From Candidatus Saccharimonadota bacterium (lineage in GTDB: Bacteria > Patescibacteriota > Saccharimonadia > Saccharimonadales > Saccharimonadaceae): 64,000 nucleotides of DNA. Made by a program: the position numbers and the translations under genes. The stretch covers positions 1,060,671 through 1,124,670 of the forward strand of contig JAUCSD010000001.1 in assembly GCA_030445245.1 (NCBI GenBank). The letters run 5' to 3'. Below the pieces are notes generated by a model. The model was not told the DNA's origin. It worked only from the letters and a program-made list of their open reading frames with translations, and made no database searches. Positions 25,284 to 32,661 of this stretch are shown here, one piece after another; within the stretch, counting starts at the first letter, position 1, and every line of letters begins with the position of its first letter.

Positions 25284-25420
25284 CCCCCCTTCAGCCTGAA
25301 GCCGATGCCCTCGGTCTCCTCCAGTACAACTGTAGGAGGGAGCTTCTCGCGCATCACCTTGATCGGAGGTGTCTGCGCCTGGTTCACGAACGTGAAACCG
25401 ACGATGGCAGGACTCGCCAC
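25280..25420 (-). CDS. 46-residue G+C-rich small protein
   Basis: A GTG at 25420 opens a frame ending at TAA (25280-25282). The product reads through TFVNQAQTPPIKVMREKLPP and TEGIGFRLKGG. Third positions are strongly G or C, unlike the flanking A+T-rich promoter of the next gene. TATAAC lies nine bases before the GTG. The stop lies inside a strong terminator-like hairpin, a unit-like arrangement that supports a real gene. I do not recognise it. Confidence 0.4.
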   Translation of the reverse strand: MASPAIVGFTFVNQAQTPPIKVMREKLPPTVVLEETEGIGFRLKGG

Positions 25421-25498
25421 CGTGCCTAGGTTATACGTATTATAAATTCTATATAAAAAAATGGCAACATAATGTAAGAATTATGGAGACCATAAAAA

Positions 25499-25528
25499 TT
25501 GACTACTCGAAACCATTTATGGTATAGT
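25499..25528 (+). promoter_or_regulatory. Promoter for DHH-like gene
   Basis: TTGACT (25499-25504), an 18-base spacer and TATAGT (25523-25528) give a leader of about 40 bases before the ATG at 25574. Confidence 0.6.
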
Positions 25529-25573
25529 GAACACAAAATCTCAGGTAGAAAATAAAAATAGGACAAACTTTGC

Positions 25574-27490
25574 ATGAACGACTCAGGCGCCAAGCAACAA
25601 ATCGTCGATAAGATCAAAAGCAATAGTAATATTCTCGTTACTGTTAGTACTAATCCATCTGTTGACGAACTCAGTGCCGCACTTGGACTGACGCTACTAC
25701 TCAATAAGATGAATAAACACGCGACGGCAGTGTTTAGTGGTGCTATCCCACCGGCTATAACGTTTTTGGATCCGCAAAAGACTTTTGAAAATACCGTCGA
25801 TAGTCTTCGTGATTTTATTATTGCTCTGGATAAAGAAAAAGCTGACCACCTCCGCTACAAGGTAGACGGGGATGTTGTGAAGATTTTCATCACACCATAT
25901 CGTACGACCATCACTAATGACGATCTTGATTTCAGTCAAGGTGACTACAATGTCGAGCTAGTACTCGCACTCGGTGTTAAGAATCGTGATTACCTTGACG
26001 GCGCACTCGCAGCTCACGGTCGTATTTTGCACGACGCAGTCGTTGTTACGATGAGTGCCGGACAAGAGAAGAGTGAACTCGGCAGTGTGGATTGGCGTGA
26101 AGAGAACGCTAGTAGCCTGAGCGAGATGCTCGTTAGCCTGGCTGATGCGCTTAAGAGTGATAAGGCTTTGCTCGACGAACAGATTGCAACCGCCTTTTTG
26201 ACCGGTATTGTTGCCGCTACGGATCGTTTTAGTAACGATCACACTTCATCACGTGTCATGACGATGGCAGCGCAACTAATGTCAGCTGGTGCTAATCAGC
26301 AGCTCATCGCCTCAAAACTTGAAGAAGCGCACGAAATTGGCCCCGATGCACCTGTCGCGCCTTCTGAAAATCAGAACTCTGATGGAACGGTTGACCTATC
26401 TGAAGGTGAATCTACTAAGGTGAACAAGAAGCAACAGGCAAAGCAGAACAAAACACCAGCTGAACCTGTGGCACCAAAAGCAGACGACGGATCGTTGACG
26501 ATCTCGCACGAAAAACAGGGCAGTATCGAAGAAGTCGCAGAAGAAACGACCCGAGAAGCTCAAGAAGAAGCCGCTAAGCGAGCTCAGGATGAGTTAGATA
26601 AGCGAGCTCAAGAAGTAACAGCCGAACAGCAGCAGGATGCAGCAACAGAGGCTGAACAAAATCTTGCAAGGCAGCTGGCAGTAGCTCCGGGAGCGGCAAA
26701 CACACCTTCTGTAGCTGATCTACAAAAAGATCTTGCAGCGGCTAATGCTGAAGCTGACCAAGCTGCTGAGAAGGCGGCCGAAGCAGCGCCACGAAGTGGG
26801 GCGGTTAGCGGTTCCCAATGGACGAATAGTGGTGAACCAAGCATGGGCGGAACACTCAATGCTACAACTGAACAAGCAGCCGACGATAAACGCCGCGCTG
26901 AAGAAGATGATCGAAATCATACAATTTTGAGCCACAATAGCAATAATAACTATGTTGGTGATAGTACGCCGACGTTCCAGTCTCCTTTAAACGCCGCCTC
27001 ACAGCCTGAAGAGGATCAACCAATGGTCGATCCATTCAAGGAAACGGTTTTGCCACCAGTTGCATATGAATCAGCGCCTGTCTATATCGAACCGCCAACA
27101 CAGCCAACAACCACGCTTGCCGACATCGATAAGCAAAATCGTGCTCCACATGAAGATGCGCGTGCTGCGGTTGATGCAGCATTTGGTGCTATACCATTTA
27201 CGCCATCAAACAGTCCAGTCCCAAATAGTGGTGCACAGCCTCTTGGAAACGAAGTACCTCAGTCGATACCAGCACCAGTGGCTAGTTTGCCACCGATGCC
27301 ACCACTCCCTGATTTCTCGACATTGCCACCGCTCCCTCCAGCTTCAAATACGGCTCCAGCTCCTGTGTCAGGCGGATTACCACCTGAAAAATTGGAAGAT
27401 ATTTTTGCAGCCGCTACTCCAAGTGCCCAGCCAGCACCTGCGCCACAATCAAACGACCCAGCACAGTTCAAGATTCCTGGTCAGAATTAG
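25574..27490 (+). CDS. DHH-like (NrnA-type) protein with lost active site and long disordered tail
   Basis: Residues 1-260 follow the order of DHH/DHHA1 phosphoesterases. ILVTVSTNPSVDE stands in the place of the usual NPDGDxxGS. A segment at the place of DHH reads VVVTMSAGQE, and AATDRFSNDHTSSRV resembles the TDTGxFxxxxT block. The metal-binding Asp and His residues are mostly gone, so it is probably not an active nuclease. Residues 265-420 are charged and Gln/Ala/Glu-rich (possible coiled coil), and 420-638 are Pro/Ala-rich and likely disordered. No membrane segment is seen. Role unknown; a scaffold or RNA/nucleotide sensor is conceivable. Confidence 0.7.
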   Translation: MNDSGAKQQIVDKIKSNSNILVTVSTNPSVDELSAALGLTLLLNKMNKHATAVFSGAIPPAITFLDPQKTFENTVDSLRDFIIALDKEKADHLRYKVDGDVVKIFITPYRTTITNDDLDFSQGDYNVELVLALGVKNRDYLDGALAAHGRILHDAVVVTMSAGQEKSELGSVDWREENASSLSEMLVSLADALKSDKALLDEQIATAFLTGIVAATDRFSNDHTSSRVMTMAAQLMSAGANQQLIASKLEEAHEIGPDAPVAPSENQNSDGTVDLSEGESTKVNKKQQAKQNKTPAEPVAPKADDGSLTISHEKQGSIEEVAEETTREAQEEAAKRAQDELDKRAQEVTAEQQQDAATEAEQNLARQLAVAPGAANTPSVADLQKDLAAANAEADQAAEKAAEAAPRSGAVSGSQWTNSGEPSMGGTLNATTEQAADDKRRAEEDDRNHTILSHNSNNNYVGDSTPTFQSPLNAASQPEEDQPMVDPFKETVLPPVAYESAPVYIEPPTQPTTTLADIDKQNRAPHEDARAAVDAAFGAIPFTPSNSPVPNSGAQPLGNEVPQSIPAPVASLPPMPPLPDFSTLPPLPPASNTAPAPVSGGLPPEKLEDIFAAATPSAQPAPAPQSNDPAQFKIPGQN

Positions 27491-28173
27491 CTCTTGACGA
27501 TAAAGTAATTTAAACCAAGGTTTGCGCCTTGGTTTTTAATTGCCGTTTCGTAGTCAGCGCGTTGTGAGGCGTGTGCTTGCATGATTGTTCGAATATCGCC
27601 TGCAAGAGTACGAGCATCAACTGTTTCATTGATTTCTTGAGATGTACGACCCGGCTCCATGTAGATCCAGTCGATATTGGTAGTTGGAACAATCTCGCGT
27701 GGCATGCAGGCGAGACGGATTCGGCTAAAGCGCGAATCATTCTTCTTGAAGGTGTAAAACGCATGGCAGGCGGCTCGCGTCGCGACGATATGATCAATGT
27801 GACCAGTATAGCCATTAAGGTCGAGACCCATGAATTCGATCTCTATATCTTGAGGCAAGGAGGCAAGCGTATGGGTGACCAGTGTCGCAATACGCCCCGT
27901 TGCTTCGATCATAGCTAAATTATTTAATTGACCATCTTTATATCCAAGAAAATGCATACTTTTAGCGCCGAGTAGGTTGCCCGCGGCATGCCATTCTTCG
28001 AGGCGCACGCCACCTAGGTCGAGGTGATTATCAGGATTTGCGCCATTTTCACCTGCGGTGAGGGTAATAAGGTGTACGTCTGTGCCGTTTCGTATTTCTT
28101 GTAGGAGCGTGCCACAGGGTCCAAAGGCCTCGTCGTCGGGATGGGCAAAAATGCCAAAGATGATTTTCTTCAT
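27487..28173 (-). CDS. PIG-L/LmbE-family deacetylase
   Basis: Starting at ATG 28173 the product has 228 residues. It carries AHPDDEAFGPCGTL at the N-terminus, whose His-x-x-Asp-Asp binds the catalytic zinc. The second zinc His lies in YTGHIDHI. The family removes acetyl groups from GlcNAc-containing molecules (MshB, GlcNAc-PI deacetylase); the substrate here is unknown. TATACT (28185-28180 on the minus strand) is six bases before the start, so it is probably leaderless. Its stop overlaps the end of the DHH-like gene by four bases. Confidence 0.9.
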   Translation of the reverse strand: MKKIIFGIFAHPDDEAFGPCGTLLQEIRNGTDVHLITLTAGENGANPDNHLDLGGVRLEEWHAAGNLLGAKSMHFLGYKDGQLNNLAMIEATGRIATLVTHTLASLPQDIEIEFMGLDLNGYTGHIDHIVATRAACHAFYTFKKNDSRFSRIRLACMPREIVPTTNIDWIYMEPGRTSQEINETVDARTLAGDIRTIMQAHASQRADYETAIKNQGANLGLNYFIVKS

Positions 28174-28386
28174 AAGTCTAGTATAGGTGATGAGCCCCAG
28201 AAATAAAAAAGAAGACCGCAATCATTAGTTGATAGAGTCGGTTGATTCGGTGTCGTATAAGTGATAAGTCTGGAAGGGGACCCGGTAGAGCTTACTAAGC
28301 TTGTTCAACCTTCGATTGCTTTTGCCGAATAAAACCCGGAGATCTGTAGCTGTTATTCCCATTGTTGCGCGGGATATCATTGGATT

Positions 28387-29766
28387 CTATTTCATGCTGT
28401 CATCAAAGAGTGGCAGCTTGAATACAGCAAGTCGCGCTAATTCGGCTTTGACCTGTTGGTCGGCTCTATGTTGCCAGTCTGTCGGGCGTCCATAGTCCCA
28501 TAAATCACTAGGAGCAGTATCATATTGGCGCATTAGCGTGTCGAGGTCGTCAACTTTATGCTGTGCAACGTCAATAATTGATACTTTGCCCGCTGCGTTA
28601 GTGTAACGGGTCCATACGTGCCCATCCCACTTATCATCGTGGTCATTACTCAACATATTACGGTCGACACTTACCTGGCCGTCTAGGTATCCTAACGCTA
28701 CGAACCGTTCGAGAATAGCACTCGTGAATAGCGCCTGGTGACGACATACGCCAGTTTTTTCTGCAATATAGACATTTAGAGAAATCTTTGCGCCATCTTT
28801 GCTGCCAGTCCTGTCAAATATGGCGTCGATCTTCTTAAAACCGTCGTCGTATGGCATAGTCTCGAGTACTTCTTTGTAGGCTGCCATTTGCAGCTGTCGC
28901 TCGCTTAACTTTCCCCCTGACTTCTCGCTTAGTGAAGCGAGAATGTTGTTAACTGCAGCATCGATATAGGTGGGATCTGTTTCGTAATCAACAGTAATCG
29001 CTTCACCGCCGAAGCTACCCTGGTATACACCATTCAATATCGGAGAGTCACGCTTGATCTCGTGGCGCGGAATGCGCCCCATATTCCACTCAACTTCCTG
29101 TCGATTACGAACAACATCCACCGCGCCCTCTGTATATCCCCAATCTGCTTTTTCATTTTCCTCTGCATGTTCTTCAGTTCCTTTAACCTCAGGGTCGTCA
29201 TAGTATATCTTCGTGCCATTTTGTGACAGATCTTTTGCACGCAGCTCGCCATCAATAACCGAGAATGATACTTGGTTTCGTGACGCAACATCACCTAGCG
29301 CAAACCCCCAGAGGCTTTCACCTGAAGCGTCGGAGTGTATCTCACTGCGCTCAAGCGTAATGGGGCTTCCCTCAGAAGGTATGGGGATAAACTCTCTCTT
29401 ATCGTACTCAGATGTTGATGGCGGATCGATACCTGCGACATCACCGTCTTGCGTCTGCGTAAGTCCTCGTAAGCCGAACGTCGTTTCTCTGGTTTCGTGA
29501 TTAGTTACCCTAACAACTGCTAAATATCTCCAGTTAATACCATCTTTCCTTACTTGACTTGCAGAATCAGGCACTGCCATTTCTGCAACCACTGATACGC
29601 GCCGGTTGGCGGTGCTTGGCATGCCAATATAACTGCCATCGTACATGCTAATGTCACCAATAGTGATCGATTCATCTCTCGGCATATCGGCATAGGCGTC
29701 TACTCGCTCCCGGTAAGGTAGTTGGCGTTCATCTTGAGGTGTTAAGGATAGTAGTTCTGCTGGCAT
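28387..29766 (-). CDS. FHA-like plus transglutaminase-like protein
   Basis: The 459-residue product has two recognisable parts. Residues about 135-190 look like a forkhead-associated domain: VASRNQ, then VIDGELRAKDLSQNGTKI, where SR and NGT fit FHA positions but the His of SRxH is Gln. Residues about 270-410 are a transglutaminase-like fold with a plausible triad: Cys341 (TGVCRHQ), His383 (DGHVWTRY) and Asp399 (IIDVAQ). FHA domains read phosphothreonine; transglutaminase-like domains act as proteases or cross-linkers. No signal peptide is seen. The 200 bases after its stop (28188-28386) hold no gene I can support. Confidence 0.65.
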   Translation of the reverse strand: MPAELLSLTPQDERQLPYRERVDAYADMPRDESITIGDISMYDGSYIGMPSTANRRVSVVAEMAVPDSASQVRKDGINWRYLAVVRVTNHETRETTFGLRGLTQTQDGDVAGIDPPSTSEYDKREFIPIPSEGSPITLERSEIHSDASGESLWGFALGDVASRNQVSFSVIDGELRAKDLSQNGTKIYYDDPEVKGTEEHAEENEKADWGYTEGAVDVVRNRQEVEWNMGRIPRHEIKRDSPILNGVYQGSFGGEAITVDYETDPTYIDAAVNNILASLSEKSGGKLSERQLQMAAYKEVLETMPYDDGFKKIDAIFDRTGSKDGAKISLNVYIAEKTGVCRHQALFTSAILERFVALGYLDGQVSVDRNMLSNDHDDKWDGHVWTRYTNAAGKVSIIDVAQHKVDDLDTLMRQYDTAPSDLWDYGRPTDWQHRADQQVKAELARLAVFKLPLFDDSMK

Positions 29767-29785
29767 AATGGTTATGTTAATACAA

Positions 29786-29801
29786 TAGCATTAATATGCT
29801 A
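29786..29801. promoter_or_regulatory. Palindrome upstream of FHA/transglutaminase-like gene
   Basis: TAGCAT-TAAT-ATGCTA lies about 20 bases upstream of the minus-strand start, in its promoter region. Its size and symmetry suit a dimeric repressor site. Confidence 0.35.
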
Positions 29802-29890
29802 AAATAGCAACAATGTTTCTAGATAACTCGACTACTCTCATGAAGCCATGTGTATAATATATTGTCAATCTACTGATATACTATGAACTT

Positions 29891-30550
29891 ATGGATGACG
29901 GAATTCTTTTAATCGACAAGCCAAGCGACATGACCAGCTTTGGTGTGGTGGCGCGTATTCGCCGGGTCCTGACCCAGCGAGCGAACAAGAAGGTGAAGGT
30001 GGGGCACACGGGTACACTTGATCCGTTTGCTACAGGACTCATGATTCTCGTTATTGGCAAGGAATGTAAGAATGCCGGACACTATACTAAGCTCGATAAA
30101 GTATATGAAGCGACGTTCCGACTTGGCCAGATGAGTACGACAGGTGACCCTGAAGGCGAGGTGACTGACATTAGCGATAAACAGCCAAGTCTTGAAGAAG
30201 TAAAACGAACCCTGGTACAATTTACCGGCGAGATTAGTCAGCGCCCACCTATCTTTAGTGCGATTAAGATTAACGGTCAACGTGCGTATAAGTTAGCGCG
30301 AAATGGTGAGGAAGTAGAGATTCCCTTACGCATAGTAACGGTTTATAGTTTGGAATTGATCGACTATACCTACCCAAATCTTACAGTACGGGCTCACGTA
30401 AGTAGCGGTACCTATATTCGAAGCCTTGCAGTTGATATTGGTAGTACTCTCGAGACGGGTGCCTACTGTACGAGTCTTCGAAGAGTATCGATTAGTGAGT
30501 GGAATGTGAGTGATGCTAAGCACCTGAGTGACTTCGGTATTACAAGTTAG
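29891..30550 (+). CDS. truB: tRNA pseudouridine-55 synthase
   Basis: The 219-residue enzyme makes pseudouridine 55 in the tRNA T-loop. The N-terminus reads DGILLIDKPSDMTSF, followed by the catalytic motif GHTGTLDPFATGLM with the active-site Asp. KVYEATFRLG, RPPIFSAIKINGQRAYKLAR and SSGTYIRSLA follow. It ends without the usual PUA domain, so it is on the short side. TATACT (29877-29882) is eight bases before the ATG. Confidence 0.95.
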   Translation: MDDGILLIDKPSDMTSFGVVARIRRVLTQRANKKVKVGHTGTLDPFATGLMILVIGKECKNAGHYTKLDKVYEATFRLGQMSTTGDPEGEVTDISDKQPSLEEVKRTLVQFTGEISQRPPIFSAIKINGQRAYKLARNGEEVEIPLRIVTVYSLELIDYTYPNLTVRAHVSSGTYIRSLAVDIGSTLETGAYCTSLRRVSISEWNVSDAKHLSDFGITS

Positions 30551-30621
30551 TTAATGCAAATATGCAAACAGGCCCTTCTACCTGTTGAAAACTTCACTCG
30601 ACTCTGTTACAATATCTCGTG

Positions 30622-30888
30622 ATGATTACAGCAGATAACAAAGCCAAGGCACTTGCCCTGACACAGACCCACAAAAATGATGTTGGAAGCCCTCAGGCTC
30701 AGGCGTCAGTTTTAACGGTTCGTATCAAGGAGATCACTGAGCACTTGAAGACTAACAAGCACGACCACATGGCTCGTCGCGGGTTGATTCAAATGGTCGG
30801 TCGTCGTAAGCGTTTGCTTAAATACCTCGAGTCGAAAGACTTCGAAGCATACAAGGCAACCGTCGCCGCCCTCGGACTCCGCAAATAA
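30622..30888 (+). CDS. rpsO: Ribosomal protein S15
   Basis: The 88-residue protein is standard S15 (THKNDVGSPQAQASVL, HLKTNKHDHMARRGL, VGRRKRLLKYL), which binds the central domain of 16S rRNA. An in-frame GTG lies one codon upstream, but the ATG at 30622 is eight bases after TACAAT (30608-30613) and is preferred. As a leaderless message it would lack the 5' leader site used for S15 feedback in other bacteria. Its stop codon sits in the loop of a terminator hairpin. Confidence 0.96.
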   Translation: MITADNKAKALALTQTHKNDVGSPQAQASVLTVRIKEITEHLKTNKHDHMARRGLIQMVGRRKRLLKYLESKDFEAYKATVAALGLRK

Positions 30889-30900
30889 TTGCGGAGTTTT
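30876..30900 (+). terminator. Terminator overlapping the rpsO stop
   Basis: ACTCCGCAA/TTGCGGAGT with a four-base loop is followed by TTTT. The last rpsO codons form the left arm and the TAA is in the loop. The ASCH gene starts eight bases after it. Confidence 0.75.
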
Positions 30901-30907
30901 CATTTGC

Positions 30908-31288
30908 ATGACTACTGCTACTCTATGGGAATCTGGTCGCGAGTCGCATCTTCTGGATGAGATTATTGCTGGCCGTAAGACGATCGAAGGTCGTCTTAAT
31001 AGAGGTAAATTTGCGTTATATAAACCCGGTGACCAGATCTGGTTACGGCGTGATCACCGTGACGAAAACGGCGAGTTGCAAAACGGCGAACCACGCCAGG
31101 TGCTTGTTGAGATAGTAGCAATCCGAAAATATAGTTCATTCCTCGAGATGGTAAAGACAGAGGGATACGAGCGGGTTATACCGCAAGCGATGAGCGCTGA
31201 AGCAGCCGCTGGGGAGTATGATACATACTACCCAGCAGAAGATCAGGCGACGTACGGCATTCTAGCAATCGAAATTCGGAAACTATAA
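30908..31288 (+). CDS. ASCH-domain protein
   Basis: The 126-residue protein fits the ASCH branch of the PUA-like fold. IIAGRKTIEGRLNRGKF near the N-terminus has the GxKxxExR-type signature, then PGDQIWLRR and a C-terminal YGILAIEIRKL strand. ASCH domains are thought to bind RNA or modified nucleosides, and some members are acetylcytidine amidohydrolases. The start is the first ATG after the rpsO terminator; no clear Shine-Dalgarno is present. It overlaps the convergent Nudix gene by six bases. Confidence 0.8.
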   Translation: MTTATLWESGRESHLLDEIIAGRKTIEGRLNRGKFALYKPGDQIWLRRDHRDENGELQNGEPRQVLVEIVAIRKYSSFLEMVKTEGYERVIPQAMSAEAAAGEYDTYYPAEDQATYGILAIEIRKL

Positions 31289-31738
31289 GTAGCTATAGAC
31301 GAGAGTCGGTTCAGAGCCGTCGATACTTGCCTGAATGTCTATTGTCTGCAGGAACTTTGGTAGAACCGTGTGTTCTCGCGGGACGATAAACTCGACATGT
31401 TCGATTTCGAGTTCTCCGTGTGATGTAGCGGACAGATCAATTACTTCGTAATCTTCAGGATTTTCGATATGGAAGAAGAAATCCATCTCTTCCTTTGTGC
31501 CATCTTCACTAAATTGTTGGATAAAGAGCAGTTTACCGATCTTTGGTGCAATGCCAGTCTCTTCGATCATTTCGCGGTACAGACCGTCCCTGAGTGGTTC
31601 ACCAATATCGAGTCCACCACCCGGTGTACACCAATAATCGCGTACTTTGCCGTTTCTGCCATTCTTTAGTCGCTGGCAAAGTAGTTTGCCGTCTTTAAAG
31701 ATGATACCTCGTGTCGAGACGCGTCGTGTTTTTTCCAT
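31283..31738 (-). CDS. Nudix hydrolase
   Basis: The 151-residue protein has a complete Nudix box, GGGLDIGEPLRDG then LYREMIEETGI, which fits GX5EX7REUXEEXGU. The strand before it (RDYWCTPGG) also fits. Nudix enzymes cleave nucleoside diphosphates linked to another group; the substrate cannot be read. TATACG lies ten bases before the ATG on the minus strand. The 149 bases upstream to the ITPase-like gene hold only promoters. Confidence 0.9.
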   Translation of the reverse strand: MEKTRRVSTRGIIFKDGKLLCQRLKNGRNGKVRDYWCTPGGGLDIGEPLRDGLYREMIEETGIAPKIGKLLFIQQFSEDGTKEEMDFFFHIENPEDYEVIDLSATSHGELEIEHVEFIVPREHTVLPKFLQTIDIQASIDGSEPTLVYSYL

Positions 31739-31887
31739 TTTTGGACTCCGTATAGGTTAGTAGTTGAGTACAGCGGTTCAATAATTGAACATGAAGTACG
31801 AGCGGATCCATGACGGATCATAGTAGGGGTAGTATAGCATAGACATCAGTCGTGGTATGCTGATGACATTACAAACGGAGTAACGTC

Positions 31888-32484
31888 ATGAATATGCCAA
31901 AAGAAATTATCTTCGCCACGACCAACAGCGCTAAAGTTGGTACGCTACGACGTCACGCCGAGCAGGCGGGACTCGATGTCATCATCACGCAAATGTCACT
32001 CGATTTGCCGGAGATTCAGGCTAATACGGCAACTGAAGTGGCAAAGTCGAAGGCCCTGCAAGCCCATATTCAATTAAAACGAGCTGTTCTTGTTGATGAT
32101 AGTGCATTTCATATTGATGCACTCGGTGGATTTCCTGGACCGTATATTAAGTACATGCTTGAGACTGTCGGCATCGACGGAATTATGTCATTTATGGAAG
32201 GCAAGTCTAACCGTGATGGGTATTTTTTAAGCTCGCTGGTGTTTATTGATAGCCAGGGTGAGATGCGGGTATTTGAGGATGCCCCATATTACGGCACGAT
32301 TACTGATAAGATCGACGATTTTCATTCAGATATTGCTTGGAGCGCATTGTCTAAGATATTTATTCCAAAAGGCAGCGACAAAGTGCTTGCTCGTATGACA
32401 TCCGAAGATCATGCGCATGTTGATGAAAACCACGCGAACTCGTATGTCCATTTTGTACACTGGTTAAAGTCCGACGCCAGTTAG
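31888..32484 (+). CDS. Non-canonical purine NTP pyrophosphatase (HAM1/RdgB-like)
   Basis: The 198-residue protein matches the ITPase fold. IIFATTNSAKVGTLRRH at the N-terminus is followed by LDLPEIQANTATEVAKSKA, VLVDDSAFHIDALGGFPGPYIKYML (the DxG/Asp loop and GxxP block) and a Trp-rich C-terminus. It hydrolyses dITP, ITP and XTP to keep them out of nucleic acids. The usual SH[RK]xxA end is altered to HANSYVHFVHWL, so substrate choice could differ. GGAG precedes the ATG. Confidence 0.85.
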   Translation: MNMPKEIIFATTNSAKVGTLRRHAEQAGLDVIITQMSLDLPEIQANTATEVAKSKALQAHIQLKRAVLVDDSAFHIDALGGFPGPYIKYMLETVGIDGIMSFMEGKSNRDGYFLSSLVFIDSQGEMRVFEDAPYYGTITDKIDDFHSDIAWSALSKIFIPKGSDKVLARMTSEDHAHVDENHANSYVHFVHWLKSDAS

Positions 32485-32530
32485 TCGTTCAATTACCGTC
32501 TGCAAGCTAGTGAGAGTGAGGCCTATGAGG

Positions 32531-32661
32531 TATAATGTAATCATCACTCGTCACGAGCGTTGTAAGTGGTGGATACAGGAATTCTCTTCGTAAAAGAGAA
32601 ACTCTGCACCCGTTACTTATCGTTTTTATATCAAGACGAGTGAACAAAAAGGAGACACAAC
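32531..32661 (+). promoter_or_regulatory. Structured 5' leader of pnp
   Basis: TATAAT at 32531-32536 starts a leader of about 120 bases. It can form one closed domain: P1 CACTCGTC (32545-32552) with GACGAGTG (32635-32642); P2 GTAA..GGTG (32562-32571) with CACC..TTAC (32607-32616) around a 2x2 loop; P3 TTCTCTT (32582-32588) with AAGAGAA (32594-32600). AAGGAG then lies just outside P1. In enteric bacteria pnp is autoregulated through a leader hairpin cut by RNase III; a parallel is inferred. Confidence 0.7.

Noticed and set aside
27060-27497. 145-codon + frame rich in Leu, His and Gln
   Set aside because: It is a shifted reading of the Pro/Ala-rich tail of the DHH-like gene.
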